Shown here: piece by piece, positions 18,548 through 26,966 of the stretch
Numbering within the stretch: the stretch's first letter is position 1
Layout: the number at the start of each line of letters is the position of its first letter
Source of the DNA: an uncultured Pelagibacteraceae bacterium
GTDB lineage: Bacteria; Pseudomonadota; Alphaproteobacteria; Pelagibacterales; Pelagibacteraceae
Assembly (NCBI GenBank): GCA_902593235.1
Contig: CACJHS010000002.1
Coordinates: 1-64,000 of the forward strand
Reading direction: 5' to 3'
DNA: 64,000 bases
The notes under the pieces: model-generated
What the model was told of the DNA's origin: nothing
Databases searched by the model: none
The model's input: the letters and a program-made list of their open reading frames with translations, nothing else
Program-made: the position numbers and the translations under genes

Positions 18548-19029
18548 TTAAAAAAACTTTTTTGACGCTATTAACATTAATTTTACTATCAACTAATTCT
18601 TACTCAGCTGGAAGTTCAAACGACGGAGGAGGCAAGTCTAACTACGATAAAGCTGTTACTTTAATTAAGGCAGCCAAAAAATATGAAAAAAAAGGTAAAG
18701 CAGAAAAAGCCAATAAAAGATATGAGAAAGCTAAAGCCTTATTAATAAAATCAAATAAAAAGAAACCAAATCAAGCTGATACTTTAAATTATTTAGGTTT
18801 CACCACTAGGAAACTTGGAGATTTTGAAAATGGAGAAAAATATTATCTTTTAGGTTTAGAAATTGAACCAAATCACGTAGGTATTAATGAGTATTTGGGT
18901 GAGCTATATGTTGTCACAAATAGATTAGATTTAGCAAAAGAAAGATTAAAAGTATTAGAAAGTTGTAATTGTGAAGAGTATAATGAGTTAAAAGAAATTA
19001 TAGAGGGAACCAAAAAATCTAAATATTAA
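18544..19029 (+). CDS. Secreted tetratricopeptide-repeat protein
   Basis: A 161 aa protein with a cleavable-looking signal peptide (MIKKTFLTLLTLILLSTNSYSA), then a low-complexity Lys-rich helix with AKKYEKKGKAEKANKRYEKAKALL, then two or three TPR-like repeats (ADTLNYLGFTTRKLGDFENGEKYYLLGLEIEPN and following). It is likely a periplasmic protein-interaction adaptor. The four-base overlap with pxpA suggests cotranscription, but a functional link is not evident. Confidence 0.7.
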   Translation: MIKKTFLTLLTLILLSTNSYSAGSSNDGGGKSNYDKAVTLIKAAKKYEKKGKAEKANKRYEKAKALLIKSNKKKPNQADTLNYLGFTTRKLGDFENGEKYYLLGLEIEPNHVGINEYLGELYVVTNRLDLAKERLKVLESCNCEEYNELKEIIEGTKKSKY

Positions 19030-19035
19030 AACATC

Positions 19036-19647
19036 TTGATTGAAGAACTCATTATTTTAACAAACATAATATTTATTACTATAATATTAACAGCAGATAA
19101 TGCTGTGATTGTTGGTTCAATCGCCTCGAACTTTGTTCCAAAAAATAGAAAGCAAATAATTCTATGGGGTGTAATTGGAGCCTTCGTTTTTAAAATTTTT
19201 TTTGCAATTTTTGCGACTTTTCTTTTTGAATTTTATTTTATAAAGATTTTAGGTGGTTTACTTTTAATTTGGATTGTTAATGATTTAAGAAAAGATTTAT
19301 TGGATATTAAAAAAATAAAACCTACTACAAAAAAAAGTAAAGAACCTTCATTCATTAGCAGCATTGGAAAAGTTTTATTTGCAGATATTATGATAAGTTT
19401 TGACAATGTGATTGGTGTAGTTGCTGCAGCAAAAGGATATTTTGGATTTATGATATTTGGATTAATTTTGTCAGTCGTTCTAACTGGTGCTTTAGCGACT
19501 TATATGGCAAGTTATATTCAACGACATATATGGATTGCATATGTTGGATTAATATTTATTTTAATTGTAGGTCTACAATTGGTAATTGGTGGATTAGTTG
19601 ATCTTGAAATACTAAATATTAATGAAGAATTTAAAAAATATTTTTAA
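19036..19647 (+). CDS. TerC-family integral membrane protein (YjbE type)
   Basis: A 203 aa membrane protein with about six helices and the two TerC acidic motifs: LTADNAVIVGSIA near the N-terminus and SFDNVIGVVAAAKG near residue 120. TerC proteins act in metal (often manganese) efflux or metalation of exported enzymes. The start codon is TTG at 19036, 6 nt after the TPR stop; no in-frame ATG precedes the first helix, so TTG is the only start that keeps the first motif. Confidence 0.8.
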   Translation: MIEELIILTNIIFITIILTADNAVIVGSIASNFVPKNRKQIILWGVIGAFVFKIFFAIFATFLFEFYFIKILGGLLLIWIVNDLRKDLLDIKKIKPTTKKSKEPSFISSIGKVLFADIMISFDNVIGVVAAAKGYFGFMIFGLILSVVLTGALATYMASYIQRHIWIAYVGLIFILIVGLQLVIGGLVDLEILNINEEFKKYF

Positions 19648-19687
19648 ATCTACACAATAGTTTGAAAATACTCGTTAAAGAGGTGCT

Positions 19688-19724
19688 TATTCAATGCTAA
19701 AAAGGACTATTTTGTCATTGAATA
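19688..19724. repeat. 9-bp inverted repeat upstream of the LIV-1 binding-protein gene
   Basis: TATTCAATG (19688-19696) and CATTGAATA (19716-19724) are perfect inverted copies with a 19-base spacer. They lie in a 137-base gap, unusually long for this genome, about 60 bases upstream of the binding-protein ATG. No T-tract follows, so it is not a typical terminator. It could be an operator or a leader hairpin. Confidence 0.5.
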
Positions 19725-19784
19725 TTAATCATATTCATAATTAAATTGGCTTTTTATAAATTGTTAACAATATAGAGGAAGATA

Positions 19785-20966
19785 ATGAGAAAACTATTTG
19801 TCGCTGCATTTATGTTTGTTTCTATTTTTGGAACAAAAGTAATGGCAGATATTAAAATGGGGATCATTTTAGGATTCACAGGTCCTATTGAATCTCTAAC
19901 TCCAGCTATGGCTGCATCTGCAGAGCTTGCTTTTAAAGAAGCATCAGACTCAGGTTCGCTATTAGGTGGAAAAAAAATTGAAGTTATGAGAGCAGACTCA
20001 ACTTGTGTTGACTCAGCAGCAGCAACAGCAGCAGCTGAAGGTTTAATTTCAGGTGGTGTAGCTGCAATCATGGGAGCTGACTGTTCAGGTGTAACTGGCG
20101 CAATTGCAACAAATGTTGCTGTACCAAATGGTGTGGTTATGATTTCACCTTCAGCAACTTCTCCAGGTTTAACAACTCTAGATGATAAAGGGTATTTCTT
20201 TAGAACTGCTCCATCAGATGCTAGAGGTGGTCAAATCTTGGCAGATATAACTAAAGATAGAAAAGTAAAAAGTGTTGCAATCACTTATACTAACAATGAC
20301 TATGGTAAAGGTTTAGCTGATGTATATAAAGCGGCAGTTGAAGCTCATGGTATTAAAGTTACAACTGTAACTGCTCACGAAGATGGAAAAGCAGATTACT
20401 CATCTGAAGTAGCAACTCTTGCTTCTGCTGGTGGTGATGCTGTAGCTGTTATTGGTTATCTTGACCAAGGAGGAAAAGGAATCATTCAAGCTTCTTTAGA
20501 CTCTGGTGCATTTGATAAATTTGTTTTATCAGATGGTATGATCGGTCAATCTTTAGTTGACGCTTTTGGTAAAGACTTAAGTAAATCATTTGGATCAATG
20601 CCAGGTTCTACTGGCAAAGGTGCTGGTATATTTGCTGAAGTTGCAAAAGCTGGTGGTGTAGAAGCATCTGGTCCATACACAGCTGAGTCTTACGATGCAG
20701 CTGCTTTAATCGTTCTTGCAATGCAAGCAGGTAACTCTGCTGACAGAGCATCTATTGCAAAAAATGTAATGGATGTTGCTAACGCTCCTGGAAAAAAGAT
20801 TTACCCAGGTGAACTTAAGAAAGGTTTAGATTTATTAGCAAAAGGTAAAAAGATAAATTACGAAGGTGCTACTGGAGTAACTTTTACTGATGTTGGTGAA
20901 GCTGAAGGTTCTTTCTTAGAACAAGAAGTTAAAGGCGGAAAATTCAAAACTAAAAAACAAAGATAA
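19785..20966 (+). CDS. LIV-type ABC transporter substrate-binding protein 1
   Basis: A 393 aa periplasmic binding protein of the branched-chain amino-acid/amide family (Peripla_BP_6). It has a signal peptide (MRKLFVAAFMFVSIFGTKVMA) followed by DIKMGIILGFTGPIESLTPAMAA, and the inner motifs GADCSGVTGAIATNVAVPNGVVMISPSATSPGLT. It is preceded by a strong GAGGAAG ribosome-binding site, consistent with high expression, and ended by a strong hairpin terminator. The matching permeases and ATPases are on the opposite strand just beyond an MFS gene. Confidence 0.9.
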   Translation: MRKLFVAAFMFVSIFGTKVMADIKMGIILGFTGPIESLTPAMAASAELAFKEASDSGSLLGGKKIEVMRADSTCVDSAAATAAAEGLISGGVAAIMGADCSGVTGAIATNVAVPNGVVMISPSATSPGLTTLDDKGYFFRTAPSDARGGQILADITKDRKVKSVAITYTNNDYGKGLADVYKAAVEAHGIKVTTVTAHEDGKADYSSEVATLASAGGDAVAVIGYLDQGGKGIIQASLDSGAFDKFVLSDGMIGQSLVDAFGKDLSKSFGSMPGSTGKGAGIFAEVAKAGGVEASGPYTAESYDAAALIVLAMQAGNSADRASIAKNVMDVANAPGKKIYPGELKKGLDLLAKGKKINYEGATGVTFTDVGEAEGSFLEQEVKGGKFKTKKQR

Positions 20967-20982
20967 TTTTTTATCTTAATTC

Positions 20983-21020
20983 AAAAAACCCCAGTAATTT
21001 AATTACTGGGGTTTTTTTTT
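20983..21020. terminator. Bidirectional Rho-independent terminator
   Basis: A perfect 11-bp stem CCCCAGTAATT / AATTACTGGGG with a one-base centre is flanked by A6 on the left and T9 on the right, so it can stop transcripts from both directions. It serves the binding-protein gene on + and the MFS gene on -. The last codons of the MFS gene (KNPSN and the stop) lie inside the stem. Confidence 0.92.
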
Positions 21021-22168
21021 ATATCAGCTCTTATGGTAGATAGAGCTATGATAATTAGAAAAATCAGACATATTAAATTCATAGTTTTCCAGCTAGTTAA
21101 GCTAAGAAATACTCCGGCAGACAAACTGGCTAATGCTTGTATAGAATAAACAATTAAATCATTATACCCTTGAGCTCTAAATTTTTCTTCTTCTCTGTAA
21201 CACAAAACAAGTAAGCTTGTTCCTGAAATGAATAAAAAATTCCACCCTAGCCCCAGGAAAATAAGTGCAACCATATAGTTAATATAATTCTGTTCAAATA
21301 AACTGGTAATAATTGTGACTAAAAACAATAAAACTCCCACATGTATTATTTTACTATGACCAAACCTTTTAATTAAATTTCCTGTAACTAGTGAAGGTAA
21401 AAACATGGCTGCTATATGAAGCTGAATAACAAATCCAGTCTTGCTTAAACTTATTTTCTCCATCAGATGCATACTTATAGGAGTTGCTGTCATTAAAAAA
21501 GTCATTACAGCATAGGCAAAAGCTGAAGCTACGAGCGCCTGAAGAAATCTAGGTTGAGAGATAAGCTCAAAAAAACTTCTTCCAGTTTTATATTGATTAC
21601 TAGATATCGTTTTTGGTTCCTGATAAAAAATTAAAAATATTGTTGATAAGATAGATAAAATGGCAAGTGCAAGATAAGAACCTGCATACATATGATCTGA
21701 AATAAATCCTTTCGAAATGTTTGCAATGTTTGGACCAATAAACGCCGAACCTATTCCTGCTAACAAAATGATAGAAATTGCTTTTGGTGCGTAATCCTTA
21801 TCTACAACCTCGACTGCTGCAAAACGATATTGATGGCTGAAAGCTATTCCTCCACCAATTAAAAAGCATCCCAAATTATATAAGATAAAGCTTTCTATTA
21901 TTATAGAGTATGCAGTTAAAAGAGATGCTAGACTTGTTCCTATTGATGCATAAATAAATCCTAATTTTCGTCCAATTATACTCATTATTTTTGCAGCAAA
22001 AAAAGCAAATAAGGCAATTCCAACAACTGACAAAGCCATTGGAAGAGTTGCTAAAGATTTTATTGGACTAAATTTCGAACCAATTATACCACTTAAAAAA
22101 ACGGTAACTGGGGCAGCTGTAAAAGCAAAAATCTGGCTTAAAATGAGTAAAGAAAGATTTTTATTCAT
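20999..22168 (-). CDS. MFS transporter
   Basis: A 389 aa protein with about twelve hydrophobic segments and the major-facilitator layout; GRKLGFIYASIGTSLASLL resembles the loop after helix 2-3. Substrate is not predictable. It is the last gene of the LIV-1 operon on the - strand and starts with a TAATG overlap from the small 23-codon gene upstream. Its final codons double as half of the bidirectional terminator. Confidence 0.8.
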   Translation of the reverse strand: MNKNLSLLILSQIFAFTAAPVTVFLSGIIGSKFSPIKSLATLPMALSVVGIALFAFFAAKIMSIIGRKLGFIYASIGTSLASLLTAYSIIIESFILYNLGCFLIGGGIAFSHQYRFAAVEVVDKDYAPKAISIILLAGIGSAFIGPNIANISKGFISDHMYAGSYLALAILSILSTIFLIFYQEPKTISSNQYKTGRSFFELISQPRFLQALVASAFAYAVMTFLMTATPISMHLMEKISLSKTGFVIQLHIAAMFLPSLVTGNLIKRFGHSKIIHVGVLLFLVTIITSLFEQNYINYMVALIFLGLGWNFLFISGTSLLVLCYREEEKFRAQGYNDLIVYSIQALASLSAGVFLSLTSWKTMNLICLIFLIIIALSTIRADIKKNPSN

Positions 22169-22239
22169 TAAAAGAATAAATACTTGTCAGCCATATATAA
22201 AGCCCAAGCAGCAGCAGCACCTAATATAATATATTTCAT
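22168..22239 (-). CDS. 23-residue single-helix membrane microprotein
   Basis: Not in the ORF track. Reading the - strand gives a complete ORF, MKYIILGAAAAWALYMADKYLFF. It starts 4 nt after the livM stop, and its TAA shares a base with the MFS ATG (TAATG), so it fills the gap exactly as a real operon gene would. The peptide is one hydrophobic helix with a short DK break. There is no strong ribosome-binding site, so it would rely on translational coupling. Function unknown; it may be a small transporter-associated subunit. Confidence 0.6.
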   Translation of the reverse strand: MKYIILGAAAAWALYMADKYLFF

Positions 22240-22243
22240 TATG

Positions 22244-23614
22244 TTACTTTATTTCTATTTTTTCTGGAAGTATACCTTTAGGCCGATATCTCATTATGAA
22301 TAACAAACCTAATCCCATCATCAAAAATCTAAAATAAGGAACGCTTTCAATTAAATGAGCTTTAAGTGCATTTGTTTCAGGAATTCCCGCGGTAAAAAAG
22401 TTTATTAAGAATAATGATATTGGTGCAGCTTCAATCCATAAGAACCAAACAACAAATCCTCCTAAAATTGCCCCAAAATTATTTCCACTTCCTCCAACAA
22501 TTACCATCACCCAAATTAAGAACGTATATCTCATGGGTCTATAACTTCCTGGAGTAAATAGGCCATCTTGTGTAACCAGCATAGCACCAGCAATTCCAAC
22601 AATAGCTGAACCTAAAATAAAAATTAATAAATGTTGTTTAACAACATTTTTACCCATCGCATTTGCAGCTTCCTCATTATCTCTTATTGCTCGCATCATT
22701 CTTCCCCATGGAGAATAAAGTGCTTTTTGAGTTAAAATTAAAAGAATGATCACTACTACTAAAAATAATCCTGAATAACACAGTTTTACAAATACTGACG
22801 AACCTTCAATAACAAGTTGGTTTAAAGCAGCTTGTCTATCAGCTAAATTATCAATTACGCTTAATTTCCCTGAATTAAACTTTTCAACTAATTTGATAAA
22901 CCAATCAGTTGTTTGAAGATCTACTTCATAAGGTGCAGGTCTTTTTAATCCAATAACATTTTTAACTCCTCTTGTGAGCCAATCTTCGTGTTTAATAATC
23001 GCAATAACAATTTCGGAAATAAGAAGAGTAGCAATAGCTAAATAATCTGCTCTAAGACCAAGTGCAACTTTTCCAACTATAAATGCTAAACCCCCTGCAA
23101 AAAGAGCTCCAACTATCCAAGAAAATATAATTGGTAATCCAAATCCTCCTAGGAAACCAGTTTTAGCAGGATCGACTGCTTCAATAGCTTCTATGCCTGG
23201 CTCTGCAGAAAATCTAATAAGCAAAATACCTGAAATTATTATTACAGCTATGCTGTATGTTCTTATTTTTGATTTTTCAAATCTTTTTAAAATAAAGCGT
23301 ATTACTAATACCATTATTACTATCAGCCATAACGACATTATAATGTCGAAACCTCCTGCTCTCCAAGCTTCTTGAACAGGATCGACAGATATCAATACTG
23401 CAGCTAAACCACCTAAAGCTGTATAGCCCATAATTCCAAAATTAATTAAACCAGCATACCCCCATTGAATATTCGCACCCATCGTCATGACCGCAGAAAT
23501 CAAACAAAGATTAAATATTGATAATGCTATGTTCCAAGACTGAAATATCCCAACCATTAGAATAAGCACCATCATGATGCTGTAAGCTGCAATTACATTT
23601 AGATTTTTTCTCAC
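22244..23614 (-). CDS. livM: LIV-1 ABC transporter permease (LivM type)
   Basis: A 456 aa inner-membrane permease of the branched-chain amino-acid family. The LivM cytoplasmic EAA-like loop is seen in GRMMRAIRDNEEAANAMGKNV, followed by GIAGAMLVTQDG. It is longer than a typical LivM because of an extra segment (about residues 100-150) and an insertion after GLRADYLAIATLLISEIVIA. Its start overlaps livH by 4 nt. Confidence 0.9.
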   Translation of the reverse strand: MRKNLNVIAAYSIMMVLILMVGIFQSWNIALSIFNLCLISAVMTMGANIQWGYAGLINFGIMGYTALGGLAAVLISVDPVQEAWRAGGFDIIMSLWLIVIMVLVIRFILKRFEKSKIRTYSIAVIIISGILLIRFSAEPGIEAIEAVDPAKTGFLGGFGLPIIFSWIVGALFAGGLAFIVGKVALGLRADYLAIATLLISEIVIAIIKHEDWLTRGVKNVIGLKRPAPYEVDLQTTDWFIKLVEKFNSGKLSVIDNLADRQAALNQLVIEGSSVFVKLCYSGLFLVVVIILLILTQKALYSPWGRMMRAIRDNEEAANAMGKNVVKQHLLIFILGSAIVGIAGAMLVTQDGLFTPGSYRPMRYTFLIWVMVIVGGSGNNFGAILGGFVVWFLWIEAAPISLFLINFFTAGIPETNALKAHLIESVPYFRFLMMGLGLLFIMRYRPKGILPEKIEIK

Positions 23615-24621
23615 AATACTTTCCCCTTAAATATTCCCGAAGGTCGATAAATTAAAACAATTACAAGAATAGAGAACGAGACTGCAAACTTATAATCTGT
23701 AGATAGTAGCTGAACTAAACTATTTGGCTCCATACTTTCTGGTAAAATGTACATAAAGAATTTTTTATATGCGTAAGTTAGCAATATTTCAGAAAAAGCA
23801 ATTACATATCCACCTAAAAAAGCTCCAAATGGATTTCCAATTCCTCCAACAATTGCAGCAGCAAAAATAGGAAGCATATTATTAAAATAAGTAAATGGTT
23901 TAAAACTTTTATCTAAACCATACAAAGCACCACCTATTGTGGCTAAAATTCCAGCAATTACCCAAGTAACCAAAACTATCTTTTTTGGATCAATACCTGA
24001 TAGCAAAGCAAGATCTTCATTATCAGAATAAGCTTTCATACTTTTGCCGGTTTTAGTTTTGTTTAGAAACCAAAATAATAAAGAAACCAAAACTATTGTA
24101 ACAAATATTGTTAAGACTTGAGTTGATTTTATTGCTAGACCTTCATTTAGGCCTGTCATCTCCTTAAATTCACGTGCTTTAATAATGAATTTTTCACCAT
24201 CAAAAAATCTTCTGTCGCCTGGTCCAATAATAATTCTTACCACCGCTTGAGTTACAAACATTACTCCAATACTTACCATTGCAAACTGAACTGGAGGGCT
24301 TTTCTGGTTTCTATAATATTTGAAGACAAATTTATCTATTAAAAGCATGTAAAGAATCATGAAAATAATTCCAAATGGGATAGCTAATAAAGCAGTAGGT
24401 AAAACACCCAAAGAGACACCTAATGATTGAAAATACCATGTAAACAAAATTGTCATCATGGTTCCAAAAGACATCATGTCACCAGTTGCAAAGTTTGCAA
24501 ATCGTAAAATTCCATAGATAAGTGTTACAAATATTGCGCCCAGTGCTAACTGAGATCCATAAGTTAGTGCAGGAATAAAAATATAATTTAATAAAAGAAT
24601 TATCGCATTTACAAAATCCAT
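23611..24621 (-). CDS. livH: LIV-1 ABC transporter permease (LivH type)
   Basis: A 336 aa permease. LivH landmarks seen are ALGAIFVTLIYGILRFANFATGDMM near the N-terminus and GKSMKAYSDNEDLALLSGIDPKKI for the ATPase-coupling loop, then AAAIVGGIGNPFGAFLGGYVIAFSE. It pairs with LivM and lies one base from the livF stop. Confidence 0.9.
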   Translation of the reverse strand: MDFVNAIILLLNYIFIPALTYGSQLALGAIFVTLIYGILRFANFATGDMMSFGTMMTILFTWYFQSLGVSLGVLPTALLAIPFGIIFMILYMLLIDKFVFKYYRNQKSPPVQFAMVSIGVMFVTQAVVRIIIGPGDRRFFDGEKFIIKAREFKEMTGLNEGLAIKSTQVLTIFVTIVLVSLLFWFLNKTKTGKSMKAYSDNEDLALLSGIDPKKIVLVTWVIAGILATIGGALYGLDKSFKPFTYFNNMLPIFAAAIVGGIGNPFGAFLGGYVIAFSEILLTYAYKKFFMYILPESMEPNSLVQLLSTDYKFAVSFSILVIVLIYRPSGIFKGKVL

Positions 24622-24622
24622 A

Positions 24623-25330
24623 TTACCCTCCCAAAAAAGAGCTTCTTACTCTTGGATCGTCTAATAATTCTTTTCCAGTTCCTGAATAACGATTTTCTCC
24701 AGTGACCAATACATAGCCTCTATCTGAAATGCTTAATGCTTGTTTTGCATTTTGTTCTACCATTAAGATAGCAACATTTGTTCTTTTAACTTTTACAATA
24801 TGATCAAATAATTCGTCCATAACAATTGGTGATACACCTGCGGTTGGCTCGTCTAACATTAAAACTGTGGGTTTAATCATTAAAGCTCTACCTAGAGCCA
24901 CTTGTTGTCTTTGACCTCCAGAAAGTTCACCTACCATCTGATTTCTTTTCTCTCTTAAAATTGGGAACAATTCGTAAATTTCCTCAATTATATTTTTTAT
25001 TTCATCCTCAACAAGAAATGCTCCCATTTCTAAATTTTCTTCAACAGTCATACCTGCAAAAACATTTTTAGTCTGAGGGACAAAAGAAATACCTTGTTTA
25101 ACTCTATCTTGAGGAGATAATTTTGAAATATCTTTGCCATCAATCTTTACTGATCCAGATTTTAAATTGAGCAAGCCCAACATTGCTTTCATAGCAGTTG
25201 ATTTGCCAGCACCATTAGGCCCAAGAATAGAAACTATTTCACCTTTATTAACATTTACTGAACACGAACTAATAATGTCAGGACCATTACCATAACCACC
25301 TGTCATTTCTATTCCTTCAAAATATGCCAT
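24623..25330 (-). CDS. livF: LIV-1 ABC transporter ATP-binding protein (LivF type)
   Basis: A 235 aa ATPase with Walker A GPNGAGKSTAMK, signature LSGGQRQQVALGRALM, Walker B VLMLDEPTAG and the LivF-typical end SFLGG. It energises uptake with LivG. It overlaps livG by one base. Confidence 0.93.
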   Translation of the reverse strand: MAYFEGIEMTGGYGNGPDIISSCSVNVNKGEIVSILGPNGAGKSTAMKAMLGLLNLKSGSVKIDGKDISKLSPQDRVKQGISFVPQTKNVFAGMTVEENLEMGAFLVEDEIKNIIEEIYELFPILREKRNQMVGELSGGQRQQVALGRALMIKPTVLMLDEPTAGVSPIVMDELFDHIVKVKRTNVAILMVEQNAKQALSISDRGYVLVTGENRYSGTGKELLDDPRVRSSFLGG

Positions 25331-26118
25331 TAATTTGTATCCTTTAATTTTGATCCTCTTCCAAGATAGCTTTCGATAACTTTCTCATCTTTTTTTGCTT
25401 CTTCAACACTTCCTTCAAATAATACTGATCCCTCAGCCATTACAATCACTGGATCACACAATCTTCCAATAAAATCCATATCATGTTCAATCATACAAAA
25501 AGTATAACCTTTTTCTTTATTTAACTTTTCTATTGCAGTTCCAAGATCTTTTAACAAAGTTCTGTTAACTCCAGCCCCTACTTCATCTAATAATACTAAT
25601 TTTGCATCAACCATCATGGTTCTTCCAAGTTCTAATAATTTCTTTTGTCCACCTGAAAGATTTCCAGCAAGCTCATTTGATAAATGTCCTAAATTTAAAA
25701 ATTCAACAACTTCTTTTGCTTTCTCTTTAACCACAGCCTCTTCTTGTGCAACTAAACCTGGTTTAAATAATGCTGTCATTATTTTTTCTCCAGATTGATT
25801 TCCTGGAACCATCATTAAATTTTCTAAAACAGATAAATTTGAAAACTCATGTGCAATTTGAAATGTTCTTAACAACCCTTTAGAAAATAATTCATAAGAT
25901 GGAACATCAGTGATATTTTCATCATCAAAAATAACATTACCACCTGAGGATTTTAAGTTTCCAGCAATTAAATTAAATAAAGTTGTTTTACCAGATCCAT
26001 TTGGCCCAATGATACCAGTTATAGTTCCTCTTTTAACTTTTATTGAACAATCTGAAACTGCAGCTAATCCACCAAAATATTTACTTAAATTATTGATCTC
26101 TAAAATATTTTCAGACAT
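25330..26118 (-). CDS. livG: LIV-1 ABC transporter ATP-binding protein (LivG type)
   Basis: A 262 aa ATPase with Walker A GPNGSGKTTLFN, signature LSGGQKKLLELGRTMM, Walker B LVLLDEVGAGV (Glu-Val in place of the more usual Glu-Pro) and the LivG C-terminal ESYLG element. It lies 5 nt after the proC-like gene and so is second in the operon. Confidence 0.93.
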   Translation of the reverse strand: MSENILEINNLSKYFGGLAAVSDCSIKVKRGTITGIIGPNGSGKTTLFNLIAGNLKSSGGNVIFDDENITDVPSYELFSKGLLRTFQIAHEFSNLSVLENLMMVPGNQSGEKIMTALFKPGLVAQEEAVVKEKAKEVVEFLNLGHLSNELAGNLSGGQKKLLELGRTMMVDAKLVLLDEVGAGVNRTLLKDLGTAIEKLNKEKGYTFCMIEHDMDFIGRLCDPVIVMAEGSVLFEGSVEEAKKDEKVIESYLGRGSKLKDTN

Positions 26119-26123
26119 TTAAT

Positions 26124-26891
26124 TTATTTGTTAAGTCTTCTGTGAATACTATTTAATGTTCTTTCTAGAGATCTATAAAATCCAGCTTTAGTTAATTCTT
26201 TCACACCTTGTTCATTTAAACCTTTTGGCGTTTGAGACTCTTTTACTAAATTCTTTAAATTTTCTTTTGAATTTACTACAGCATCTTCAGATAAAGCTAA
26301 AAATAAAGAAGTAATATATTTTTGAGCATTATTTCTTTTTACCCCTCTTTTTACCAACCAATCAGTCATTACTCTCAACATCTCATAAAAAGGCGCCATC
26401 ATGCCAGAGGTTGACCAAAAATTTATAGACGATTTTTCATTCTTAATTTCTACAGTTGTGCCCAAGTTATTAAAAAACGCTTTAACTTTTGAATTAGGAG
26501 GGCAAATAGGTACTGGGCCTTTCTTTAAAGAAATCGGAGGAAGAGGTATTGCTCTTACAACTTTTGTCTTTACTTTGATTGCTTTTTTTAATTGAGACAA
26601 AGTCATGGTGGAAATAAAACTAATAATAGTTTGTTTTGGTTTAAATTTTAAATCTTTAATAATTTTTTCACCTACAGTTGGTGTTACAGATAAAAACACC
26701 CAATCACATTGATCTATAATTTGCTGATTGTTTTTAGCTATTTCAATTTTTCTAAACTTTCTTTTTAAACCCTGTGCTATTTTTTTATTTCTAGGAGAAA
26801 TAATTATTTTTTTATATGAAATTTTTGATTTGCATATCCCAGTTATTACTGAAGATGCAATCTTACCAGTGCCTATGAAACCTAAATTCAT
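26124..26891 (-). CDS. Pyrroline-5-carboxylate reductase-like NADP-binding protein
   Basis: A 255 aa protein starting MNLGFIGTGKIASSVITGI, the NAD(P) Rossmann motif of the P5C reductase/F420-dependent group, with WVFLSVTPT and a proC-like C-terminal dimer segment SQTPKGLNEQGVKELTKAGFY. Identity to classical ProC appears low (for example no clear SPGGTT), so proline synthesis is not assured. It is first in the LIV-1 operon, which suggests an amino-acid role linked to the transported substrate. A perfect extended -10 lies 6 nt before the ATG. Confidence 0.7.
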   Translation of the reverse strand: MNLGFIGTGKIASSVITGICKSKISYKKIIISPRNKKIAQGLKRKFRKIEIAKNNQQIIDQCDWVFLSVTPTVGEKIIKDLKFKPKQTIISFISTMTLSQLKKAIKVKTKVVRAIPLPPISLKKGPVPICPPNSKVKAFFNNLGTTVEIKNEKSSINFWSTSGMMAPFYEMLRVMTDWLVKRGVKRNNAQKYITSLFLALSEDAVVNSKENLKNLVKESQTPKGLNEQGVKELTKAGFYRSLERTLNSIHRRLNK

Positions 26892-26907
26892 ATTGATATT
26901 ATAACAG
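26892..26907 (-). promoter_or_regulatory. Extended -10 promoter of the proC-like/LIV-1 operon
   Basis: On the - strand TGTTATAAT (extended -10, consensus TGnTATAAT) ends 6 nt before the proC-like ATG at 26891. Transcription would begin at or next to the A of the ATG. There is no Shine-Dalgarno sequence. It follows directly after the terminator of the upstream outer-membrane gene. Confidence 0.55.
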
Positions 26908-26912
26908 CGTGT

Positions 26913-26945
26913 AAAAAAAAAGCCCCCATATTAATGGGGGCTTTA
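26913..26945 (-). terminator. Rho-independent terminator of the outer-membrane protein gene
   Basis: On the - strand a 9-bp stem AGCCCCCAT / ATGGGGGCT with a 4-base loop is followed by a T-run of eight to nine bases. It lies 22 nt beyond the barrel-protein stop and just before the next operon's promoter. Confidence 0.92.
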
Positions 26946-26966
26946 AATTTTTAAAATAAAACTTAA

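Noticed and set aside
19754-20071. 105-residue antisense ORF over the LIV-1 binding-protein gene
   Set aside because: It is a low-complexity Ala/Ser shadow of a well-supported gene with a signal peptide and a clear family match on the other strand.
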